6,762 bases of DNA from an uncultured Rickettsiales bacterium. GTDB taxonomy: Bacteria > Pseudomonadota > Alphaproteobacteria > Rickettsiales > UBA1997. Location: assembly GCA_951800555.1 (NCBI GenBank), contig CATOJU010000052.1, forward strand, positions 1-6,762, in the 5' to 3' direction. Position 1 is the first letter of the stretch. Each line of letters starts with the position of its first letter. A program made the translations under genes and the position numbers. A model generated the notes under the pieces. That model saw only the letters and a list, made by a program, of their open reading frames with translations. It was not told the origin of the DNA and did no database searches. Below, piece after piece: positions 1-5,881 of this stretch.

Positions 1-717
1 AATTTTGATGATGAGGATGAAATAAATAAAATAGTTATTCAAAGACAAAAACTTGCTGATGAAATGGAAAAAAATAAGGAAACATTAGATAATAAAATTA
101 AAAAATTTTTTTGTATAATTGAGAATGAAAATTTAGATTACTCATTTATTTCGGAGAATATAAAAAATTTAGAAGATTTAGAAAATTTAAATCCTATCTT
201 TAAAGGTAAAGCGAATGAAACATTAAAGAATATAGTAAAAAAACAATTTAATGAAAAAATAAATTCTTTAAATAAACTTTTTTCTAATGACAATAATAAA
301 AATGAAAAAATAATAAATAGAGAATTAACTAGCTTAGCTAAAATTATAGGTGAAAAAATAATAAGCGAAAAGTATGCAATAACATTCGAAGATAATGAAT
401 TAGATAATTTAGATACTTTTATTAATAATTTAGAAAAAAATAATATTAGTATATATAAAGAAGAATTTGAAAGACTTAAAGAAAAATTAGAGAATACTAA
501 AAAAGATCTAAAGCAAAAAAATGAAACTTTGGAAACCGATAATAAAAAAATAGAAGAAGATATTGATAATGTTACTAATAATTTATCTTTAACTTTAAAA
601 AAGGAAGAACAATTCGAATTAAAAAAAGCAGTAAATTCTGTTTCGAGTTCTGCTGAAGATTTTTCTTCAAAATTAGTAAATGAAGAAGTTAGCCTTAGTA
701 TAGAAGGTAATTTATAA
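1..717 (+). CDS. Unrecognised charged coiled-coil protein, 5' end outside the window
   Basis: I do not recognise this protein. The frame is open from the first base, so the gene starts upstream and 238 residues are visible before the TAA at 715-717. An in-frame ATG at 64 has no convincing Shine-Dalgarno and is probably internal. The protein is hydrophilic and rich in Lys, Glu and Asn, with no signal peptide or membrane segment. The stretch encoded at about 460-630 is a strong coiled-coil candidate with regular Leu/Ile spacing among Glu and Lys (it contains EEFERLKEKLENTKKDLKQ). The tail is less charged and Ser-rich (SSSAEDFSSKL). A strong hairpin follows the stop by about 10 bases. The next gene is a probable effector-like phosphatase on the same strand, but it has its own promoter, so the two need not be co-transcribed. 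It could be structural or secreted. Coding status is fairly sure; function is unknown. Confidence 0.8.
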   Translation, partial: NFDDEDEINKIVIQRQKLADEMEKNKETLDNKIKKFFCIIENENLDYSFISENIKNLEDLENLNPIFKGKANETLKNIVKKQFNEKINSLNKLFSNDNNKNEKIINRELTSLAKIIGEKIISEKYAITFEDNELDNLDTFINNLEKNNISIYKEEFERLKEKLENTKKDLKQKNETLETDNKKIEEDIDNVTNNLSLTLKKEEQFELKKAVNSVSSSAEDFSSKLVNEEVSLSIEGNL

Positions 718-726
718 TTAATAAAA

Positions 727-762
727 AATAGATTATCAAATTAAAAAATTTGGTAATCTATT
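727..762 (+). terminator. Hairpin after the coiled-coil gene, probable terminator
   Basis: A 16-base arm at 727-742 pairs with 747-762 around an AAAA loop, with a single G-T wobble. It lies 10 bases after the stop codon. The T-richness after the + strand arm is weak (TTAATTTAT), while the A-tract before the hairpin would give a T-tract on the - strand, so it may work in both directions. It shares a 19-base exact match with the hairpin near 2900. Confidence 0.65.
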
Positions 763-979
763 AATTTATGGTGCATTTAATTTCCTATCTTTATTGCTTT
801 AATGGATTTATAAGGTAAAAAATAAAGCTGGAGTTATTTTTAGTTAAGATTTAACCTATAATTAAAATTTAAAACTAAGAGATAGAGAAATATCATTTTT
901 ATTATTTGAATAACAATTGACTTTATAAAAATAAATTAATATTATTTTTATAAAATTTTAATTAATAACAGGAGATATA
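763..979 (+). promoter_or_regulatory. Intergenic gap with promoter (TTGACT-17-TATTAT) and SD of the phosphatase gene
   Basis: The gap holds no gene that I can support. At its right end a -35 box TTGACT (917-922) sits 17 bases before a -10 box TATTAT (940-945), five of six matches to the sigma70 consensus in each, placing transcription start near 952. A strong Shine-Dalgarno AGGAGA (970-975) precedes the ATG at 980 and fixes that start. The phosphatase gene therefore has its own promoter. Bases 763-916 show only AT-rich sequence and a 16-codon frame at 768 that I regard as chance. Confidence 0.7.
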
Positions 980-2887
980 ATGAGCGAAAAAACATTATCA
1001 ATATCAGAAACAAATAATAATATAATATTCGAAGAATTTATCTATAATCAGCTTGAAGCAAAAAAGGACGAAACTTTTAAAATTAGCAACGATTCACAAA
1101 AAGAGTATTCTTATAAGAATCTATGTATTGATGAAACTACTAAAGAAGCAACAGAAATGTTATTTAAAAATCCAGAAGAATTATCAAAAGATTTTAAAGA
1201 AATATGTGATAAATATTTTAAAACTTATATTTTAAATAACTTACTTCAACGTGGAGATATGCACCCAAATTACAAATCTGGTTATGGTTTAATGGCAAGA
1301 AAGCTATATAATTTTTATTATTTATATACACAATATAAGGAATTTAAAGAAAATAAAGATTCAATTGGGGAAAAAGTAAATATGGAAGATTTCTATAAAG
1401 AAAGTGATGTAAAAAATACTCAAATCTTTAAAAATGGGAAAGTTAAAGCTGTTACTTCCGATTTACATGGTAGTATAAATGCCACTCTCTTTTTCTTACT
1501 TGATTCTGGAGTAGCAAAATTTAAAGAAAATGAACCTAACCTTATATTTTTTGATATGGTTTCAAAAAAATCTTATAAAAATGTAGAAGATTTTTTGGAA
1601 CAAAATCCAGAGGCAAAAATAGAGGATTTTAAATTTTTAAAATTAATTCCAAATTTAGAAATTAATGAAAATTATGATGGGAAAATTGTAAATTGTGGTG
1701 ATCTTATTGATGCAGGTTTTTATTCTGATGAAATTGTAGCTACTTTTAATTATCTAGAAGAACAAGAAAAAGATAAAAATATTGATGACAGAAAAATAAT
1801 CATAATCTGTGGAAATCATGAAATTGTTGGTTTTAATAATAAAACTGATAAAGATACACTAAATTGGAATAATAGGGAATTTATTTATAGAGATATTTTA
1901 GAAGATAAAGTTAAATTACTTTATGCAGATAATGGGGTTTTATATAGCCATACTTTACCATTAGCAGATAATTTGAAAGATTGTATTGATTTTGTAAAAA
2001 ATTTTAAAAATAAATATGAAAATGAATTTAAAGAGCTTTATAATGATTTTAATGAAGAAGAATTTCTAATGTTAAAAAAAGAAATAGAAGATGCTGTTAT
2101 TTATAATAATAAAGTATTAAGTAAAGATTGCGTTAATCTTTTACCAAAATATATAAATCCACTTTTAAAATTAGAAGCTATACAATCTTTGAAAAATCCA
2201 GATAACGAATATATAATTGATGAAAATAATAATAAAGAATTAATAGAAAAAACTATAAAAAATTTTCCACATTGTAGTATGCTTAATAAAAATTTTATTC
2301 TTAAAAATATAATAGAAAATTTAGTTCAAAATAGAAAATTAGATAATCCTATTTGCAATTGTGTATTTGGGCATACTCCAATAAGAATTGATAAAAAGCC
2401 ATCAGTATATAGGAATAAAAATATCCTTGCATTTGATATTGATTATGATCAAAGTGAAGAAAAAATAATGAATGATTTAAGTAAATATTATAATGGTTGT
2501 TCTTATGATGGAAAAACATACGCCTTTTATTTAAAACTTAAAGATAATGGGATACAAGCTAATTTATGTAAGATAGATATTTCTTTAGAAACACAATGCA
2601 ATAAAGAAAATAGTTTACTTAGAAATATTGAAGATTTGGAATTAGATTTTGTATATGGAAACGGGAAAAGTCCAAATTACAGTTATTTTATAAATGATAA
2701 AAGTATCGTAATAAATAAAGAAAAAGCACTGGAAGAACAGCAAAATAGAAAAAAATTAATTGAAGAATTAAAAATTAAAAAAATTACAGATATAAATAAA
2801 GAGTTAGACTCAGAACATGAACTAATAAATAATGAGAATTTAAATAATGAAGAAAAAATCAACAACTGTCATTGTAATATTATGTAA
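980..2887 (+). CDS. PPP-like metallophosphatase with C-terminal CaaX box, candidate effector
   Basis: This 635-residue protein carries the motif series of the PPP/calcineurin-like metallophosphoesterase fold. Asp161-Leu-His163-Gly is the DxH metal motif. GDLIDAG (240-246) is the GDxxDRG motif with Arg replaced by Ala. GNHE (278-281), a single His in YSH (324) and GHTP (464-467) complete the expected two-metal site. All predicted metal ligands are present, so phosphatase activity on phosphoprotein or a nucleotide is plausible; the substrate cannot be told. The core is flanked by about 150 N-terminal residues of unknown fold. It holds long inserts (76 residues between the first two motifs, about 140 between His324 and GHTP) and is followed by a charged probable coiled coil (about 576-626). 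There is no signal peptide or membrane segment. The protein ends CHCNIM, a match to the eukaryotic CaaX prenylation signal with a second cysteine two residues upstream. It has its own promoter and strong SD and is convergent with tsf. Fold assignment is firm; the effector role is inferred. Confidence 0.88.
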   Translation: MSEKTLSISETNNNIIFEEFIYNQLEAKKDETFKISNDSQKEYSYKNLCIDETTKEATEMLFKNPEELSKDFKEICDKYFKTYILNNLLQRGDMHPNYKSGYGLMARKLYNFYYLYTQYKEFKENKDSIGEKVNMEDFYKESDVKNTQIFKNGKVKAVTSDLHGSINATLFFLLDSGVAKFKENEPNLIFFDMVSKKSYKNVEDFLEQNPEAKIEDFKFLKLIPNLEINENYDGKIVNCGDLIDAGFYSDEIVATFNYLEEQEKDKNIDDRKIIIICGNHEIVGFNNKTDKDTLNWNNREFIYRDILEDKVKLLYADNGVLYSHTLPLADNLKDCIDFVKNFKNKYENEFKELYNDFNEEEFLMLKKEIEDAVIYNNKVLSKDCVNLLPKYINPLLKLEAIQSLKNPDNEYIIDENNNKELIEKTIKNFPHCSMLNKNFILKNIIENLVQNRKLDNPICNCVFGHTPIRIDKKPSVYRNKNILAFDIDYDQSEEKIMNDLSKYYNGCSYDGKTYAFYLKLKDNGIQANLCKIDISLETQCNKENSLLRNIEDLELDFVYGNGKSPNYSYFINDKSIVINKEKALEEQQNRKKLIEELKIKKITDINKELDSEHELINNENLNNEEKINNCHCNIM

Positions 2888-2895
2888 TAGTTATT

Positions 2896-2933
2896 AAAAA
2901 TAGATTATCAAATTTTTCAACTTGATAATCTAT
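2896..2933. terminator. Bidirectional terminator between phosphatase gene and tsf
   Basis: A perfect 12 bp stem (2900-2911 with 2922-2933, 10-base loop) lies in the 64 bp gap between two convergent genes. On the - strand, read out of tsf, it is followed by a T-run (complement of A2896-2900), which suits an intrinsic terminator for the rpsB-tsf operon. On the + strand the trailing sequence is AT-rich but not a clean T-tract. The left arm and its A-tract (2896-2914) repeat 724-742 exactly. Confidence 0.75.
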
Positions 2934-2951
2934 AATTTAAAAAATTTTTAA

Positions 2952-3875
2952 CTATTTAGTCATAGAAGCAACTTCTGCTGCAAAATCATTTTCCTTTTTT
3001 TCTAAACCTTCACCTAAAATAAATAAACAGTATTCTTGAATCTCAACTTGTTTACCATTTTCTTTTTCAAAAGATTTTAAAAGATCACTAATTTTTATTT
3101 TATCATCCATAACAAAATTTTGATCTAATAAACAATTTTCTTCATAGAATTTTTTAATTCTACCTTCAATCATTTTTTCTATTATATTTTGCGGCTTTCC
3201 AGAAGATTTTGCTTGTTCCATTAAAACATTTTTTTCTCTTTCTAGAGCTTCTGTTGGAACTTCTTCTCTATTAAGATAATCAGGTTTTGTTGCTGCTACA
3301 TGCATAGCAATTTCTTTTCCTAATTCTCTTAATTTTTCTTTATCAGCTTCTGATTTTAAAGCAACTAAAACACCTATTTTTCCAAGTTCTGGAGTTATAG
3401 TATTATGTAAGTATTCAACTATCAAACCTTTACTATCCAATTTAACAGTTTTTCCTCTTCTAATTTGAAGATTTTCACCTATAACAGCAATTTTATTTGT
3501 TAATTCATCATTAATTTTTTCACTATTTATAGATTGATTTTTTAAATCTTCAACATAATTACTAGAATTTTCTATATTAATTCCAGCTTCTACACAATGT
3601 AAAACTAATTCTTGGAATTTTTCATTTCTAGCAACAAAATCAGTTTCGGAATTTACTTCAATTATAGATGCAATATTGCCTTTATTACAAATACCTATTA
3701 AACCTTCTGTAGTAACTCTTGAACTTTTTTTTGCAGCCGATGAAAGTCCTTTTTTTCTTAACCAATCAATAGCTTCTTCATAATTATTTCCGCATTCAGC
3801 AAGTGCTTTATTGCAATCGGCAATTCCGCATCCAGTTGCTTCTCTTATTTTTTTTATTAAACTTAAATCTACCAT
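2952..3875 (-). CDS. tsf: Translation elongation factor Ts
   Basis: EF-Ts is the cytoplasmic guanine nucleotide exchange factor that recycles EF-Tu-GDP to EF-Tu-GTP in translation elongation. The 307-residue product opens with the UBA-like N-terminal domain (about 1-40), including the family signature IREATGCGIADCNKAL. It then has the EVNSETDFVARN motif (73-84), whose Asp79-Phe80 pair is the one known to disrupt the EF-Tu Mg/GDP site. MHVAATKPDYL (191-201), conserved in the dimerisation/core domain, follows. Length is somewhat above the E. coli protein (283) and usual for alphaproteobacteria. The ATG lies 14 bases after the rpsB stop, with an AAAGG Shine-Dalgarno in the gap, so it is translated from the rpsB transcript. 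Nothing essential is missing. Identification is secure. Confidence 0.97.
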   Translation of the reverse strand: MVDLSLIKKIREATGCGIADCNKALAECGNNYEEAIDWLRKKGLSSAAKKSSRVTTEGLIGICNKGNIASIIEVNSETDFVARNEKFQELVLHCVEAGINIENSSNYVEDLKNQSINSEKINDELTNKIAVIGENLQIRRGKTVKLDSKGLIVEYLHNTITPELGKIGVLVALKSEADKEKLRELGKEIAMHVAATKPDYLNREEVPTEALEREKNVLMEQAKSSGKPQNIIEKMIEGRIKKFYEENCLLDQNFVMDDKIKISDLLKSFEKENGKQVEIQEYCLFILGEGLEKKENDFAAEVASMTK

Positions 3876-3889
3876 TTTATACCTTTTAG

Positions 3890-4870
3890 TTATTCTTTAA
3901 CTTCTTCTGTTTTATTTTCTGCTTTAATTTCCTCGTCTTTTTTATCAGCAGCTTTTTTAATATTAGGTTTTTTTACAACTTTTTTAGGGTCTTTAACACC
4001 TTTTTTTACAGTTTTTTTCTTCAAATTAGGTTTATTAAATTCCTTTTTTTCAGTTCTATTTATTTTGATATCTTTCAAAGCTTCATTTATAACTTTACAA
4101 TATAATTGTATAGATTTTATTGAATCATCATTTCCTGGAATAGGATAATCAACTACATCTGGATTTGAATTTGTATCTATTACAGCCATTACAGGAATTC
4201 CAAGAGATCTTGCTTCATTTATAGCTAAACTTTCTTTTACTGTATCAATTACAAATAATAGATCTGGCAATGTTCCCATTGTTTTTATACCAGTTAAATT
4301 ATCTTCGAGTTTTTGTTTCTCTTTATTTAATACAACTAGTTCTTTTTTTAAAAGTTTATTATTTTCATTAGTTAGTTGACTTTCAATATTTTTCATTTTT
4401 CTAATTGACTGAGAAATTACTTTCCAATTTGTCAACATACCACCCAACCATTTATGATTAACATAAAATTGGTTATTATTTTCAGCAAGTTCTTTAATAC
4501 TTTGTGCGCCTTGTTTTTTAGTACAAACAAAAAGTATTTTTCCTTTTTTTCTAGCTACTTCTTTTAAAATTCTTGTAGCTTCATTTAATAAAATTGCAGT
4601 TTGAGTTAAATCTATTATATGTATATTATTTCTAATTCCATAAATATATGGAGCCATTTTAGCATTCCATCTCATAGTTCTGTGACCAAAATGAACACCG
4701 GCTTCTAATAAATCCCTTATAGTAAAGAGTTCATTATTTTTTTTTGCTTCTTCATTTTGATTTTCAAGATTTTCTGAAATTTCTTCTAAAACTTCATTTT
4801 CCATATTTTCTTCAGCTTCTGCAACTTCTTCTAAGTTTTCTACTTCTTCAACTATTGTTTCTTCTGTCAT
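3890..4870 (-). CDS. rpsB: 30S ribosomal protein S2 with acidic N-terminal and basic C-terminal extensions
   Basis: S2 is a late-assembling small-subunit protein that helps S1 bind the 30S particle. The core runs from about residue 47 to 270. It has AGVHFGHRTMRWNAKMAPYI from 57, WLGGMLTN (141-148), LPDLLFVID (201-209) and the IDTNSNPD...YPIPGNDDS block (231-250), all standard S2 signatures. At 326 residues it is much longer than E. coli S2 (241). A Glu-dominated N-terminal tail of about 46 residues and a Lys-rich C-terminal tail of about 55 residues account for the excess. The long start is supported by AAGG placed six bases before this ATG, in the same AAGGTATAAAATG context as tsf. It is first gene of the rpsB-tsf operon, with a near-consensus promoter about 125 bases upstream and a hairpin in the leader that could serve autoregulation. 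Confidence 0.96.
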   Translation of the reverse strand: MTEETIVEEVENLEEVAEAEENMENEVLEEISENLENQNEEAKKNNELFTIRDLLEAGVHFGHRTMRWNAKMAPYIYGIRNNIHIIDLTQTAILLNEATRILKEVARKKGKILFVCTKKQGAQSIKELAENNNQFYVNHKWLGGMLTNWKVISQSIRKMKNIESQLTNENNKLLKKELVVLNKEKQKLEDNLTGIKTMGTLPDLLFVIDTVKESLAINEARSLGIPVMAVIDTNSNPDVVDYPIPGNDDSIKSIQLYCKVINEALKDIKINRTEKKEFNKPNLKKKTVKKGVKDPKKVVKKPNIKKAADKKDEEIKAENKTEEVKE

Positions 4871-4994
4871 TTTATACCTTGGTTAAACATATATCAACAA
4901 ATTATTCAAATAAAGAACACCAAAGCTTGTTGATATGTAAATTAATAAATTAATAAAATTCCATAATATAACATTTATTACAGATTACATTATA
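4871..4994 (-). promoter_or_regulatory. rpsB mRNA leader with hairpin
   Basis: The predicted leader is about 118 bases. It contains a perfect 10 bp stem (4891-4900 with 4927-4936, extendable by a G-T and an A-T pair) around a 26-base loop. The stem ends about ten bases before the AAGG Shine-Dalgarno (4877-4880, complement). In enteric bacteria S2 represses its own operon through the rpsB leader. Position suggests a similar role here, but sequence similarity to that element is not visible to me. Confidence 0.5.
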
Positions 4995-5023
4995 ATTATA
5001 ATAGATTAAATTAATTAAGTCAA
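4995..5023 (-). promoter_or_regulatory. rpsB-tsf promoter, TTGACT-17-TATAAT
   Basis: Read on the - strand, TTGACT (complement of 5018-5023) is followed after exactly 17 bases by a perfect TATAAT (complement of 4995-5000). Predicted transcription start is near 4988. It is the strongest promoter-like match upstream of rpsB and fits a highly expressed translation operon. Confidence 0.82.
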
Positions 5024-5163
5024 GAAATTTTATTAATTGTGTACTGATTTATATCATTTAGGAAAAACTTTCCTCATTTTTAATTATTAATATTTTTGTT
5101 AAATTAATTATAAAAATGAGGTAATTTTATTTCAAAATTTTTCCCAAATGTGTTTGAACCTAC
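5024..5163. other. Non-coding AT-rich gap with a bulged hairpin
   Basis: No supported gene. An 11 bp stem CCTCATTTTTA (5072-5082) pairs with TAAAAATGAGG (5111-5121), and part of the 28-base loop can pair further. A small GGAAA/TTTCC hairpin (5061-5065 with 5069-5073) overlaps its left arm, so the two structures exclude each other. It could be the remnant of an IS200 right end, but I cannot place a boundary. Confidence 0.4.
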
Positions 5164-5371
5164 ACAGAAATTAGAACCTATATCTTGTCTCTTTTTATTA
5201 TAAAATACTTTTCCCTTGGCAAACTTCGTGCATAAGTTATCAAATAAAAGTAAACTTTTATTTGATAACATTAGATCTTTGTTTTCTTCTGTATTTTGGT
5301 GTAAATACTATATGATATTTACAATTCCAGGATGTATGTGATAGAGTATGAATGTTAGTATTAGTCGTCAT
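5164..5371 (-). pseudogene. tnpA: Broken IS200-type (Y1, HUH) transposase tnpA fragment
   Basis: IS200 TnpA is a single-strand HUH transposase. From the ATG at 5371 the reading is MTTNTNIHTLSHTSWNCKYH, then IVFTPKYRRK, the canonical TnpA N-terminus. It stops at TAA (5258-5260) inside a perfect palindrome. If about 73 bases (5209-5281) are skipped, the reading resumes as VFYNKKRQDIG, matching the family's next block (VxYxxxRxDIG). After about 5164 similarity ends, so the HxH metal motif and catalytic Tyr are absent. A GAGG Shine-Dalgarno (complement of 5380-5383) lies 8 bases before the ATG. The gene cannot encode an active enzyme. The family call is confident from the N-terminal motif; the idea that a palindromic insert split it is inferred. 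Confidence 0.82.
5236..5269. repeat. Perfect 16 bp palindrome inside the tnpA relic
   Basis: GTTATCAAATAAAAGT (5236-5251) and its exact complement (5254-5269) are separated by only two bases. It introduces the stop codon into tnpA and lies within the roughly 73 bases that interrupt the transposase homology. It may be the core of a small inserted palindromic element. Confidence 0.75.
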
Positions 5372-5380
5372 AATATTAAC

Positions 5381-5443
5381 CTCGTTTTATTATTAATAAC
5401 ATAATTGAGTTTTATCAAACTCAATTATGTTATATAAAACGAG
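5381..5443 (-). promoter_or_regulatory. tnpA leader hairpin covering the Shine-Dalgarno
   Basis: The inner stem has 16 perfect pairs (5397-5412 with 5417-5432, loop TATC). The outer stem has 9 (5381-5389 with 5435-5443). A 7/2-base internal loop joins them. The outer stem includes three of the four bases of the tnpA Shine-Dalgarno. IS200 elements are known to block tnpA translation and read-through transcription with such a leader structure, so this is probably a retained IS200 control element. Confidence 0.72.
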
Positions 5444-5515
5444 AATTTAATTTTAAATGATTCATCGCCAAAAGGCTCTATGAAACTCACAGACTGTCTG
5501 GGGGTTTTGATATAT

Positions 5516-5552
5516 AAAAAAAAATATTATTGTATAAAAACAATAATATTTT
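5516..5552 (-). terminator. Intrinsic terminator of rpmE
   Basis: A perfect 13 bp stem (5540-5552 with 5521-5533, 6-base loop) lies 25 bases downstream of the rpmE stop on the - strand. The complement of the A-run at 5516-5524 supplies a nine-base T-tract, so stem and tract overlap. The layout is typical of a Rho-independent terminator, although the stem is nearly all A-T. Confidence 0.82.
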
Positions 5553-5577
5553 AATGAATTAGGTTATTTAAAAATAA

Positions 5578-5814
5578 TTAAAATATATCTCCGTATTTCT
5601 TTTTGAAATTTGAAACTCTATCGTTGTTTGTGTTTAAAAAAGTTCCAGAATCTTTTCTCCAAGCTGGATGATTATATGGATCTACATCTAAATTCATTAC
5701 ATCATTTTCTTTACCCCAAGAAGTCTGTATTTCGAAACTTTCTCCATTTGTTAAAACTATCTTAACTGGGTGAAATTCTAAGTATTTATTTTTTGTTTTT
5801 GTATCATTTGTCAT
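5578..5814 (-). CDS. rpmE: 50S ribosomal protein L31
   Basis: bL31 is a small protein at the ribosomal subunit interface (central protuberance). The 78-residue product shows the family pattern: FHPV near the start (14-17), TSWGKEND (31-38), LDVDPYNHPAW (42-52) and the C-terminal RVSNFKKKYG (66-75). The SWGKE...HPAW...RVSxFxKxxG form is the one I associate with alphaproteobacteria. It has no cysteine, so it is the non-zinc-binding type. A longer N-terminus of about nine residues precedes the usual start, and no SD is visible before the ATG at 5814; an upstream in-frame stop rules out a much longer protein. It is a single-gene unit with its own promoter and terminator. Confidence 0.93.
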   Translation of the reverse strand: MTNDTKTKNKYLEFHPVKIVLTNGESFEIQTSWGKENDVMNLDVDPYNHPAWRKDSGTFLNTNNDRVSNFKKKYGDIF

Positions 5815-5853
5815 TTTATTGATTTTGTTATTATTAATATTTTATATGAATAT

Positions 5854-5881
5854 ATTATAATGATTAATTTGTAAATGTCAA
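5854..5881 (-). promoter_or_regulatory. rpmE promoter, TTGACA-16-TATAAT
   Basis: On the - strand a perfect TTGACA (complement of 5876-5881) and perfect TATAAT (complement of 5854-5859) are 16 bases apart. Transcription would start near 5847, giving a leader of about 33 bases without a visible Shine-Dalgarno. The -35 box abuts a short inverted repeat (5880-5907). Confidence 0.82.

Larger units (their letters stand above)
5164..5511 (-). mobile_element. Degenerate IS200/IS605-type element, left part only
   Basis: The element has the 5' part of an IS200-type tnpA on the - strand. Its upstream region holds a 63-base bulged hairpin (5381-5443) and then a patch clearly richer in G+C (about 5465-5505) with small stems CAGAC/GTCTG and GCC/GGC, as expected of an IS200-type subterminal end. 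The outer boundary near 5511 is a guess based on return to AT-rich sequence. The 3' two-thirds of the transposase are missing. It sits between the rpmE terminator and the rpsB promoter and disturbs neither. Confidence 0.72.

Noticed and set aside
1053..1235. A 60-codon open frame inside the phosphatase gene, shifted frame
   Set aside because: Lys/Leu/Ile-rich product, no SD, lies wholly within a well-supported gene; a by-product of AT-rich coding sequence.
2683..2865. A 60-codon antisense frame opposite the phosphatase tail
   Set aside because: Ser/Phe/Leu-rich mirror of a Lys/Glu-rich coding region; no SD or promoter.
4744..4953. A 69-codon + strand frame opposite the rpsB start
   Set aside because: Leu/Phe repeats mirror the Glu-rich S2 head; no initiation signal.
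5104..5163. SNTFGKNFEI on the - strand, resembling the N-terminus of chorismate synthase
   Set aside because: Only about ten residues match, with no initiation codon at the right place and no continuation into the FGESHG motif; likely chance.
5236..5420. The word TTATCAAA recurring in the tnpA palindrome, the tnpA leader loop and the gene-end hairpins
   Set aside because: Eight or nine AT-rich bases recur by chance at this composition; only the 19-base match between 724 and 2896 is long enough to trust.
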